A stretch of 64,000 bases of DNA. Origin: Streptomyces sp. LaPpAH-108. Lineage in GTDB: Bacteria; Actinomycetota; Actinomycetes; Streptomycetales; Streptomycetaceae. The stretch is from positions 480,882 to 544,881 of the forward strand of contig NZ_KB891995.1 of NCBI RefSeq assembly GCF_000373625.1, read 5' to 3'. This document shows, piece by piece, positions 25,575-33,452 of the stretch. A program made the position numbers and the translations under genes. Position 1 is the first letter of the stretch. Every line of letters starts with the position of its first letter. The notes below the pieces were generated by a model. That model was not told where the DNA came from, ran no database searches, and saw nothing but the letters and a program-made list of their open reading frames with translations.

Positions 25575-26276
25575 TCACTCCGCCGCCAGGCGCTCCACCA
25601 GGGACAGGGAGTGCGCGTTGGCTTCCGCCACGATCGCGCGGGCCACCTCCGCCTCCCGCCGGGACAGCGCGTCGATGAGGTCCGTGTGGCCCGCCCACAG
25701 CCGTCCGCGCACCTCGTGCGGCTCGGGGCGGCGGCGCAGGTGCTGGACCGCGCAGACCCAGGAGCGCAGGCGGAGGCGGTGGAGGAAGTCGGCGAGGTAG
25801 GGGTTGCCGAACAGGACGCTCAGCTCGCGCCAGAAGCGGAGGTCGTAGCCGACGAGGACGGTCAGGTCGCCCGCCGCGTTCGCCCGCTTCGCCTCCTCGC
25901 CCCGGCGCCGTACCGCCGCCAGCGCGCGCGCCGTGCACGGGTCCTCGGGGTGCGCGAACGCGGTGTGGCCCTCCAGCAGCGCGCGGAACATGCCCTCCGT
26001 GATCAGGCTGCGGGCCTCGATCATGGAGCGGTAGTCGGCCAGCGAGTACTCCGGGACGCGGAAACCCCGGTGCTGGTCCGCCTCAAGCAGGCCCTGCGCC
26101 GACAGATCCACCAGCGCCTCACGGACCGGCGTCGCGGAGACCCCGTACTGGTCCGCTATCTCCTTGACCGTGAACGCCCGCCCCGGCCGCAGCCGCCCCG
26201 CCAGCACCTCGTCCCGCAGCGCGTCCGCGATCTGCTGACGGAGAGTACTGCGCGTCACGCCACCGATGGGGGCCAT
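25575..26276 (-). CDS. GntR-family regulator (FadR/FCD type)
   Basis: A 233-residue regulator with a winged helix (LRQQIADALRDEVLAGRLRPGRAFTVKEIADQYGVSATPVREAL) and a C-terminal all-helical FCD domain (EARSLITEGMFRALLEGH, FWRELSVLFGNPYL, GHTDLIDALSRREAEVARAI) whose Asp/His residues usually bind a metal and a carboxylate effector. It starts at 26276. Its target may be the convergent monooxygenase or a gene elsewhere. The 108 bases upstream contain a small stem-loop. Confidence 0.9.
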   Translation of the reverse strand: MAPIGGVTRSTLRQQIADALRDEVLAGRLRPGRAFTVKEIADQYGVSATPVREALVDLSAQGLLEADQHRGFRVPEYSLADYRSMIEARSLITEGMFRALLEGHTAFAHPEDPCTARALAAVRRRGEEAKRANAAGDLTVLVGYDLRFWRELSVLFGNPYLADFLHRLRLRSWVCAVQHLRRRPEPHEVRGRLWAGHTDLIDALSRREAEVARAIVAEANAHSLSLVERLAAE

Positions 26277-26338
26277 CGTCCGGGCGTCTCCTCACACGAT
26301 CGGGCGCGGTCGTCGTACCTGCTTGCCGGTCTGCTCAC

Positions 26339-26356
26339 TCTTGCTTACGAGCAAGA
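26339..26356. terminator. Short stem-loop after the acetyltransferase gene
   Basis: TCTTGCT (26339-26345) pairs perfectly with AGCAAGA (26350-26356) around a TACG tetraloop. It lies 29 bases past the GNAT stop and 63 bases before the GntR start. No T run follows, so it may instead be an operator for the GntR protein. Confidence 0.35.
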
Positions 26357-26384
26357 AACCTTACGCGTTCGATCCCGCCCCCCG

Positions 26385-26879
26385 TCAGCCGTGGTCCACC
26401 CACCGGACTTCCCCGTCGACGGTGGTGGTGGAGGGAACGAGACCCAGCCCCCGCGCCACCGCCATCGAACCCGTGTGACCTGGGTGGATGTACGCCGCGA
26501 GCGGCCCCCACCCCGCCGCCCGCAACCACTCCGCCATCGCCCCGGCCCCCTCCCGCGCGTACCCCTCCCCCTGATACGCCACCCCCGTCACCCACGCCAG
26601 CGCCGCCTCCGCACCACCCCCGGGCACATGCCTCAGCGTCGCCTGCACGGTCCCCACCAGCCGCCCGTCCCCCCTCCGCCGCACCAGCCAGTTCAGCCAG
26701 CCCTGGCCGCCGTCGGGGGAGCGCCCCTCCGCCTGCCGGACATAACGCGCCTCCAGCTCCGCCAGCGTGCCCGGCACCCCACCTGTCCAGGTGTGCAGCC
26801 GCACGTCGTCCAGAAACACGAACGCCTCGCGCGCGTGGTCCGGGCGGAGGGGTTCCAGGTGGAGGCGGGGGGTGGTCAG
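26385..26879 (-). CDS. GNAT acetyltransferase, start codon uncertain
   Basis: The core reads LNWLVRRRGDGRLVGTVQATL, the acetyl-CoA region YQGEGYAREGAGAMAEWLRAAGW and the final NxxSxxVxxxLG-like HTGSMAVARGLGLVPS. The first strand of a GNAT fold (TTPRLHLEPLRPDHAREAF) lies upstream of the first usual start (GTG, 26819) and begins at a CTG at 26877-26879, which I use. The gene may thus have a CTG start or a lost one. It lies 78 bases downstream of the HTH/TPR regulator remnant and 1.5 kb from the macrolactam-cyclase gene. A role in acetylating a peptide product is speculative. Confidence 0.7.
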   Translation of the reverse strand: MTTPRLHLEPLRPDHAREAFVFLDDVRLHTWTGGVPGTLAELEARYVRQAEGRSPDGGQGWLNWLVRRRGDGRLVGTVQATLRHVPGGGAEAALAWVTGVAYQGEGYAREGAGAMAEWLRAAGWGPLAAYIHPGHTGSMAVARGLGLVPSTTTVDGEVRWVDHG

Positions 26880-26957
26880 GGGGGACGGGATGGAGCCAGG
26901 GCACGGGCACGCCTCGGGGTCTGGGGGGTATAAGGCTGGAAAACAGCGCCGACCGCG

Positions 26958-28239
26958 TCAGCGATGGTGGGCGAGGAAGATGTGGGCGCGCTCGTCCAGC
27001 TCGGTCGCCGCTCGGACGCCTCGGGTCCGGTAGGGACGGAGGTCGGAGCGCAGGGAGCGGACGGCCTTGAGGGTACGGGCGGACTTCACTCCCGCCATCG
27101 TGTCGATCGCCCGACCCCAGGTCGCGCACGCCTGTTCGATATTGTCCTGCTTGGCCAGCTGCTCGGCCTGAGCGACCAGGTCGAGGGCGATGATCCGCGC
27201 GTATGTCGTTCCCGGGCGGCTGGCCGCGGCGGTGGCGTACTGCCGGGCGGCGTTGTGCCGGTCGCCGAGGGTCTCGAACACCTTCGCCGTGCGGGAGTGG
27301 ACGGTGGCCGCCGGCGGGCCCCACACCAGTGCCCAGAACGGGACCTCGTCCCCGGTGCCGCCCGCCAGCGCGGTCTCGGCGAGCTGGACGTCGGCGAGGG
27401 CGCGGCGGGCCTGGCCGGTCTTGGCGAGCGCGTGCGCGTGGGTGACGGCGAACAGCGCCTCGACCTGTCGGCCGACGTAGCCCCTGGCGCGGTCCCAGCC
27501 GGTCTCGGCCAGGGCCAGGCAGTGCTCGGGCCGGTGCAGCTTCATGCCCTGCTGAGACATCGTGCGCATCACGAACCCGTCCTGCCCGGGGACGCCCGAG
27601 GCCCGCGCGAGGGCGAGGGACTGGAGGTAGTAACGCTGGGCGAGGCCCTGCTCCCCGCTGTCGTACGCCTTCCAGCCGCACAGGTGGGCCGCTGCCGAGG
27701 CGACCGAGAGCGCGTCGGCGCGGACGTCGTCGTCGGCGAACCGGCCCCGGCACAGCTCGGCGACGTCGGTGATGAGGTACTGCGCGAACGCGGCTCGTCC
27801 GTGCTGACCGCCGTGGCGCTCGTCCATGTCCATGAAGAGCTTCACCACGTCGCGGACCGCGACCACGTCGGCGTGCCCGACGACTCCGCCGCCCCTGACC
27901 GTGCGGGTGCGGGCGGCGGCTTCCTGGACGGCCTGGAGCGGCAAGGCCGCCGCGGCCATGGAGTAGGCGGAAGCGGACAGGAATCGGCGGCGGTGCACGT
28001 CGGCCTCCCCGATGGCGGTGAGCGTCTCGATGGGATCGAAGTCCAGCGTCAGCCCGATGCCGTTCCCCTCCGGGCGGTTCGGCGCCCTGGACCCAGTGAG
28101 GTACGGCCGACTTGTTGGTACCCAGGGGCAGGCCGCTCTCCGACGCTACGGCCTTCACGGCGCGGGCTACGCCGTCGTACGGCAGGCCGGACTCCTCGAT
28201 GAGTGCTTTGAGCTGGTGGTTCGCAGTGCGCTGGCTCAT
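26958..28239 (-). pseudogene. HTH/TPR-type regulator, frameshifted with probable internal deletion
   Basis: The N-terminus at ATG 28239 (MSQRTANHQLKALIEESG ... TNKSAVPHWVQGAEPP) is the HTH of a common streptomycete regulator family with TPR-like C-terminus. The C-terminal part (HRRRFLSASAYSMAAAALP, then helical TPR-like repeats to 26958) is intact but in another frame. Around 28065-28075 the frames change, and the segment usually joining HTH and body (AEALSRR-like) seems shortened. The downstream frame alone (347 residues from GTG 27998) could still be made. AGGA precedes the ATG. It faces the candidate lasso locus, which it may once have controlled. Confidence 0.65.
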
Positions 28240-28335
28240 GGCGTCCTGCCCTCGTACACCCGTTGGACAGCTTCGCGCGCTGGAAACGGTACCCGCCAAC
28301 TCCCTTGCTCGGTCCCCCGATTGAGTAACTCGGTG

Positions 28336-28434
28336 ATGTTCCGTCAACGGGCTCGGTCGAGAAGAAGCGGTGACACCGCCCGCTACGAGGACAAGGCCGC
28401 CGAGACCTCGGACCAGGGCCGGTTCGAGGACTGA
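28336..28434 (+). CDS. Candidate RiPP (lasso-like) precursor peptide
   Basis: A 32-residue frame between the regulator and the macrolactam-cyclase gene: a basic N-terminus (MFRQRARSRRS) then GDTARYEDKAAETSDQGRFED. If cleavage occurs before Gly12, the core would have Gly1 and an acidic residue at position 7 or 8, the spacing needed for a lasso ring, and then Lys. The order E-D-K resembles that in albusnodin as I recall it. Points against: the leader would be only ~11 residues, no good ribosome site precedes ATG 28336, and no leader-binding motif is seen. A longer overlapping frame (from 28370) is the alternative. Confidence 0.4.
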   Translation: MFRQRARSRRSGDTARYEDKAAETSDQGRFED

Positions 28435-28545
28435 CCTGGCGGCATCGCCCGTAAGGCACCACACCAGCGTCACCGGGGCCCGCGCCCGGCCGAGAGCCGC
28501 GCGGGCCCCGTCGTATGCCACCCGGCGAGAAGGGAGAACAGCGGG

Positions 28546-30123
28546 ATGCTGACGTTATCGGTCGACTTGCGGACCGACCCGGGGCCGTGGGAATGGCGAG
28601 GCGACGAAGAGGGCTGGGGCCGCGGAACGGCCCGTATCCGGCCGCTGGCCCACCCGGCACTGGAGGCGCGGGCGGTCACCGACGGCACCCGCACACTGTT
28701 CGTCGTACGGGAGAAGGCCGCCGGCCGCCCCGCTCTGCTGCGCTCGGTCTCCCCGGCCCGGGTCGACGAGGCGGTCTACGGACGCGCGCTGAAGGAGTGC
28801 CAGGACTGGCCGCTCCAGGGCATCTGGATCGAGGCCGGCCCGCAGGGACTGCGCCTGACGACAGGGCTCGGCGGGGTGTGCCCGCTGTACCTCGCGCACG
28901 ACGGCGGGCACCTGGCCGGCTCGTGGCAGCTGATGGACCTGCGCGACCGTCTCGGTGCGGACCGGTTGGCGGAGAGGGAGGTGATGCGGCTGCTGACCGG
29001 CTTCCCCCGCTACGGGCACGACACGCTGTTCACCACGGTCAAGCGGCTGTCGGAGCGCTCCACCGCGTACGCCGACGCCGAGGAACTGCGTCTGGTGTAC
29101 CCGGCGGCGGCCGAGCACGCCCAGCCCTCCGAGCTGGCGGACCGCATCGGTGAGGCCGAACTCGTCAGAGCCTTCGAAGCGTTGACGGATCACGTGTTCA
29201 CCAAGCGGCCCGTCGCGGCGGGGCAGACCGCGGCCCAGTTGTCCGGAGGGATGGACTCCACCAACCTCGCCATCTCCCTCGCCCTGGCTCACCCCGGGGC
29301 GATCACACCGTGCGCGATGCTCATCGGCGGTGCCGCCGGGCCCCAGCAGGAGGCGCGGCGCCGGGTGATCATCGAACAGACCGGGTTCGCCCCCGACGTG
29401 ACCGTGCGGGCCGCCGATCATCCGGCGCTGTCCCCGGGAGGACTGCGGCGCTCCCGGGCGGAGGCGGTCAGTCCGCTGGACGAGCCGCATCTGGAGGCCG
29501 CCGACGCGCTCGCCCAGGTCCTGCGCGCCCGGGGCGTCCACACGGTGGCGGCCGGGTTCGGCGGCGACGAGGTCGCTCGCACCCGCCGCACCGCCGGTGC
29601 GCCCGCGCGGACGCCCGCCGCGCCGTCCTGGTGCGGCGAGCGGGTGCGCGACCTGCTGGGGGAGGTGGACACCTCCATCTCCCCGGCCACCGTGGCGCCG
29701 GAGACCGCGCTGATCGCCCTGGAGGTCGCGACCCCGCTCATGGCCCGGCGCGGCCTGTGGACCGTCGCCCCGTTCACCGACGCGGACATGGTCCGCTTCG
29801 GGCACCGTCTGCTGGCCCGGTGGAAGACGGACAAGCACCTGTTGCACCGGCGGCTCGCCGCCCGCGGCCTGCCCGCGGAGGTGGTGAACCCGCCGCTGCG
29901 GGAGAACTTCGGCCCCCTCATGAACGCGGCCGTGCACCGCCATGCGACCGGGCTGCTGCGCGGCTGGGGCAGGGAACTCCACCTCATCGAGCAGGGCTAC
30001 CTCGACGCGGCCGTGCTCGCCGAGACCGTCGAGCGGGCCGCTCTCAGCCCCGAGGACGCGGCGCCGTACCGTACGGGCCTGTACCTCGTCACCGCCGTCG
30101 AGCTGGCGCTGCGGGCGCTGTAG
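28546..30123 (+). CDS. Asparagine-synthetase-like macrolactam cyclase
   Basis: A 525-residue protein related to asparagine synthetase B, as are lasso-peptide cyclases. The ATP-pyrophosphatase loop SGGMDS is at residues 233-238, and a second conserved block AAGFGGDEV at 335-343. The N-terminal domain lacks the Cys2 nucleophile of glutamine amidotransferases, as expected for peptide macrolactam synthetases, which activate a side-chain carboxylate by adenylation. I recall an albusnodin/ikarugamycin cyclase family of this size. ATG 28546 has AAGGGAG upstream. It is followed after 67 bases by the ABC exporter gene. A genuine asparagine synthetase is unlikely because the N-terminal site is absent. 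Confidence 0.78.
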   Translation: MLTLSVDLRTDPGPWEWRGDEEGWGRGTARIRPLAHPALEARAVTDGTRTLFVVREKAAGRPALLRSVSPARVDEAVYGRALKECQDWPLQGIWIEAGPQGLRLTTGLGGVCPLYLAHDGGHLAGSWQLMDLRDRLGADRLAEREVMRLLTGFPRYGHDTLFTTVKRLSERSTAYADAEELRLVYPAAAEHAQPSELADRIGEAELVRAFEALTDHVFTKRPVAAGQTAAQLSGGMDSTNLAISLALAHPGAITPCAMLIGGAAGPQQEARRRVIIEQTGFAPDVTVRAADHPALSPGGLRRSRAEAVSPLDEPHLEAADALAQVLRARGVHTVAAGFGGDEVARTRRTAGAPARTPAAPSWCGERVRDLLGEVDTSISPATVAPETALIALEVATPLMARRGLWTVAPFTDADMVRFGHRLLARWKTDKHLLHRRLAARGLPAEVVNPPLRENFGPLMNAAVHRHATGLLRGWGRELHLIEQGYLDAAVLAETVERAALSPEDAAPYRTGLYLVTAVELALRAL

Positions 30124-30190
30124 ACACCTCCGTCACCGGCTGGGCGACTTCGGCGCAATCGGCCCCGTACGCCCTGCCGGTCCCGCGAGG

Positions 30191-32080
30191 ATGGGGCGGG
30201 TGACCGACTCCTCGCCCGCCCCGCGCCCTCCCACCGCCCCGCCGCAGCAGGTCGGCTACCGGCCCGACCCGCACGCCGAGGACATCGCGAGTGCCACCTG
30301 GTGCCGGATGGCCGCCCGCCTCCCTCAGACCCTCGCCGCCGCCGTACGGCTCGGCTGGGCCGCAGACCGTCCCGCGATGCTCTGGCTGGGCCTGTGCCAG
30401 CTCGCCGTCGCCGCCTCCGCCGCCGTCGCCCTGGCGGCGCTGCCCGGCGCGATGAACCACCTGTTCGGCGGCGGGGACGTCGCCGCACGCGTGACGGCCG
30501 CGACCCCCGCGCTCATCGTCGCCGCCGTGGCCACCGCCGTCCGGGTCGGCGCCGACGCGCTCGCCGTCTACGCCGCCACCCGCCTCGGCCCCGAAGTCGC
30601 CACCGAGGCCGACCTCCAGATCCTCGCCGCCGCCCCCCGGGTCGAGCTGGAGGCGTACGACCGGCCCGGGTTCACCGACCGGCTCCAGGCCGCCGGCAAG
30701 GGCGCGGAGGCGACCGAGGACCTGATCGGCGACGCACAGGCCATGGTCTCCGCGCTCGCCCAGCTCGTCGCCGCGGCCTCGGTGCTCACGGTGCTGCATC
30801 CGCTGCTGCTGCCCCTGTTGCTCCTGGCCGTGGTGCCCAAGGGTGCCGCCGCGGTGAGCACCGCGCGCATCAGGCACCGCGCGGACTTCCAGAACATCTC
30901 CGACAACCACCTGCGCCACCTGTTGCGGTACTACTCCACCGACCGCCGCACCGCCGCCGAGGTCCGGGCGGCCACCATGTCCGGCTTCCTCCAGCGCTGG
31001 TACCGGGAGATCACCGACCGGATCAAGGCCACCCACCGGGCGGCGGCGCCCCGCGTGCTGCGCGTGACGCTGGCGGGCTCCGCCGTCGGCGGTCTGATGC
31101 TGGCCGCCACCTGGGCCGCTCTGGGCTGGCTCGCCGCGAGCGGACGCATGGACCTCGCTGTCGCGGCGACCGCCGTCGTCGCCGTACGGACCTGTACCGG
31201 GGCGCTGACTTCGCTGGTGATGGCCGCGGCCCGGATGTTCCGCACCAGCCTCTACCTGGAGGACTGGCAGGCTTTCCTGCGCCGTGCCACGGCCCTGCGT
31301 GCCGAGCGCGGCACCAGGCGGATCGCTGCGGACGGTCCCACGGTGATCGAGGCGGCGAACGTCACCTACGCCTACCCCGCGGCCGCCGCCCCGGCGGTCG
31401 ACTCGGTCAGCCTCACCCTGCACCGGGGCGAGCTGATCGCGCTGGTCGGTGAGAACGGCTCGGGCAAGACCACCCTGTCCCGCCTCCTCACCGGCCTGTA
31501 TCTGCCCACCTCGGGGACGGTGACCTGGGACGGAACCGATCTTGCCGAGGCCGACCCGGCCGGTGTGTGGTCGAAGGTCGGACTGGTGCCGCAGGACTAC
31601 ACCCGCTGGCCCATGGACCTGCGCGCCAACATCCACCTCGGCCAGCCCCGCGCCGACGACGACGGCCCGCTCCTGGAGGCCGCCCGCGCGGCGGGCGCGG
31701 ACAGTGTCGTCGACACGTCCCCGTACGGGCTGGACACCCTGGTCGCGAGCTCGAACTGGGGCGGCGCCGACCTCTCCGGCGGGCAGTGGCAGCGGATCGC
31801 GGTCGCCCGCGCGTTCTACCGGGACGCCAGGATGCTGATGCTGGACGAGCCCACGTCCGCGATGGACCCACGCGCCGAGAACCTGGTGATCCGCCGGTTC
31901 AGGCAGCTCGCCGAGGGAAAGGCGGCCGTCTTCGTCACCCACAACCTGGAGAACGCGCGGATCGCGGACCGCGTCATCGTCCTCGACCACGGCCGGGTCG
32001 TGGAGTCCGGGACGTTCGACTCCCTGCTCGAAGCGGCAGGCTTGTTCGCCGAGCTTTACAAACTCGCTCAGGACAGGTGA
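30191..32080 (+). CDS. ABC exporter, fused membrane and ATPase domains
   Basis: A 629-residue half-transporter. About six membrane segments lie between residues ~55 and 340, then an ATPase domain with Walker A GENGSGKT (420-427), signature LSGGQWQRIAVARAF and Walker B MLMLDEPTSAMDP (~550). No N-terminal C39 peptidase is present. The Trp-containing signature is common in exporters of modified peptides. ATG 30191 is taken; GTG 30200 is an alternative. It follows the macrolactam cyclase in the same direction, so export of the cyclised product is the natural reading. The next gene is convergent. Confidence 0.88.
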   Translation: MGRVTDSSPAPRPPTAPPQQVGYRPDPHAEDIASATWCRMAARLPQTLAAAVRLGWAADRPAMLWLGLCQLAVAASAAVALAALPGAMNHLFGGGDVAARVTAATPALIVAAVATAVRVGADALAVYAATRLGPEVATEADLQILAAAPRVELEAYDRPGFTDRLQAAGKGAEATEDLIGDAQAMVSALAQLVAAASVLTVLHPLLLPLLLLAVVPKGAAAVSTARIRHRADFQNISDNHLRHLLRYYSTDRRTAAEVRAATMSGFLQRWYREITDRIKATHRAAAPRVLRVTLAGSAVGGLMLAATWAALGWLAASGRMDLAVAATAVVAVRTCTGALTSLVMAAARMFRTSLYLEDWQAFLRRATALRAERGTRRIAADGPTVIEAANVTYAYPAAAAPAVDSVSLTLHRGELIALVGENGSGKTTLSRLLTGLYLPTSGTVTWDGTDLAEADPAGVWSKVGLVPQDYTRWPMDLRANIHLGQPRADDDGPLLEAARAAGADSVVDTSPYGLDTLVASSNWGGADLSGGQWQRIAVARAFYRDARMLMLDEPTSAMDPRAENLVIRRFRQLAEGKAAVFVTHNLENARIADRVIVLDHGRVVESGTFDSLLEAAGLFAELYKLAQDR

Positions 32081-32111
32081 CATCTGCGCCGGTCGCAGGG
32101 AGGCAGGGGCG

Positions 32112-32900
32112 TCACCGGGGGCGGTCCATCAGGTGGGCGAGGCCGTCCAGGATGCGGTGCAGGCCGAAGGTGAAGGCGTGTCCGGGGTCGTACATGCCCT
32201 GGTGGGCCGCGCCCGCCGCGCTGCCGACGCGGGCCGCGAGGGGGAAGCGGGCGGGGTCGAAGACCTTGGCGAGGAGCGGTTCGTTGGCCTCCCACCACTG
32301 CGCGTCGGACAGGGCGCTGTCGCGGGTGGCGGCCTTGGTGTCGAGGGTCGCGTGGGCGACGGAGCGGACGAAGTCGAGCAGGAGGGTGAGGGCCGCGTCC
32401 ATCTCCACGTCGTCGAGACCCAGACCGTCGAAGGCGGCCAGTTCGTGTTCGTACTTGGCCATGAGGCCGGGGCCCAGCGGGGGGCGCGCGGTGGACATGG
32501 TCGCCACCCAGGGGTGACGGTCGTACAGGTCGCGGTTCTCGCGGGCGACGGCTTCCACTTTCTCGCGCCAGGGGGCGGCGGCACGGTCGCCGCGCGGCAT
32601 CCGCAGGTAGACGAAGTCCAGCATGAGGTCGAGCAGTTCGGCCTTGCCCGGGACGTAGGTGTAGAGCGTCATGGGGGTGACGCCCAGGCGCTGGGCGATG
32701 TTCCGCATGGTCAGGGCGTCCAGGCCCGCGGAGTCGGCCAGCTCGACGGCGGCCTGGACGACCGCGTCCACCGTCAGGCCCTGCTTGGGGCCGCGCCGGG
32801 AGTCCTCGCGCCCCGATGCGCCTCCCGGCATGCGCCACAGCAGTTCCAGAGTGCGGGCCGGATCACTTGCGCCCCGTTGTTCCTTGACCATGGGCGTCAT
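32112..32900 (-). CDS. TetR-family regulator with TetR_C domain
   Basis: A 262-residue repressor. The HTH (LTMRNIAQRLGVTPMTLYTYVPGKAELLDLM) begins after ~50 variable residues, and the C-terminal domain (DDVEMDAALTLLLDFVRSVAHA, GMYDPGHAFTFGLHRILDGL) matches TetR_C_1. ATG 32900 or ATG 32891 may start it. It is divergent from a VOC gene, with a long operator-like dyad between, so it probably represses itself and the VOC gene. Confidence 0.9.
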   Translation of the reverse strand: MTPMVKEQRGASDPARTLELLWRMPGGASGREDSRRGPKQGLTVDAVVQAAVELADSAGLDALTMRNIAQRLGVTPMTLYTYVPGKAELLDLMLDFVYLRMPRGDRAAAPWREKVEAVARENRDLYDRHPWVATMSTARPPLGPGLMAKYEHELAAFDGLGLDDVEMDAALTLLLDFVRSVAHATLDTKAATRDSALSDAQWWEANEPLLAKVFDPARFPLAARVGSAAGAAHQGMYDPGHAFTFGLHRILDGLAHLMDRPR

Positions 32901-32927
32901 TCTCCCGGCCGATCCCGCCAGGGAATA

Positions 32928-32960
32928 CTCTGTATGTCGTACAGTATACGTTGTACAGAG
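32928..32960. promoter_or_regulatory. 33-base operator-like dyad between TetR and VOC genes
   Basis: CTCTGTA (32928-32934) mirrors TACAGAG (32954-32960), and the inner CGTA/TACG bases are symmetrical around the same centre. The dyad is AT-rich in a GC-rich context and lies between the two divergent starts. It probably overlaps the VOC promoter. Confidence 0.7.
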
Positions 32961-32986
32961 ATTGACTCCGGCTACCAGGGCAGGCC

Positions 32987-33373
32987 ATGAAGATCACTTC
33001 CAGCGCCATCTGTCTGACCGTCGACGACGTCCCCGCCTCCGCCGCCTTTCTGACCCGGCACTTCGGCTTCGGTGAAGCCATGGCCGCCGAGGGCTTCGTC
33101 TCGCTGGCCCGCGAGGACGCCCCCAACGTCGTGTTCCTCCGGCGCGGGATCGAGGTGCTGCCCGAGGGCTTGCGGGAACAGCACGCGGCGGGCGTGATCG
33201 TCGCGTTCGTCGTCGCCGATCTGGACGCCGAGTACGAGCGGCTGCGGAGCGAGGGCGCCCCCATCACCCTGCCGCTGCGCGAGGAGCCGTGGGGAGAGCG
33301 CCTGTTCCAGGTCACGGACCCGAACGGCGTCGTCGTCCAGCTCGTCGCCTGGGCGGACCCCGAGCACCTGTGA
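32987..33373 (+). CDS. VOC family protein (glyoxalase/bleomycin-resistance type)
   Basis: A 128-residue VOC protein: SAICLTVDDVPASAAFLTRHFGF, the central IVAFVVADLDAEYERLRSEGAP, and WGERLFQVTDPNGVVVQLVAW with the DPNG motif. ATG 32987 starts about 27 bases after the operator dyad. Under control of the adjacent TetR it may be an inducible binding or detoxifying protein; the ligand is unknown. A strong terminator follows at 33378. Confidence 0.88.
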   Translation: MKITSSAICLTVDDVPASAAFLTRHFGFGEAMAAEGFVSLAREDAPNVVFLRRGIEVLPEGLREQHAAGVIVAFVVADLDAEYERLRSEGAPITLPLREEPWGERLFQVTDPNGVVVQLVAWADPEHL

Positions 33374-33377
33374 CGGC

Positions 33378-33412
33378 CTCGGGCCGACCGCCATGTGGGC
33401 GGTCGGCCCGAG
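33378..33412. terminator. Strong bidirectional terminator
   Basis: CTCGGGCCGACCGCC (33378-33392) is exactly complementary to GGCGGTCGGCCCGAG (33398-33412) with an ATGTG loop, a 15-pair stem. It lies between two convergent genes and starts 5 bases past the VOC stop. Confidence 0.9.
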
Positions 33413-33452
33413 AGGTGCGGACACGGGGTCCGGCCGGTGTTCTGGGGTGAGG

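Noticed and set aside
28370..28552. Alternative 60-residue frame overlapping the candidate precursor
   Set aside because: It is Arg/Pro-rich, runs into the cyclase start and has no core-like segment. It is kept only as an alternative to the 28336 frame.
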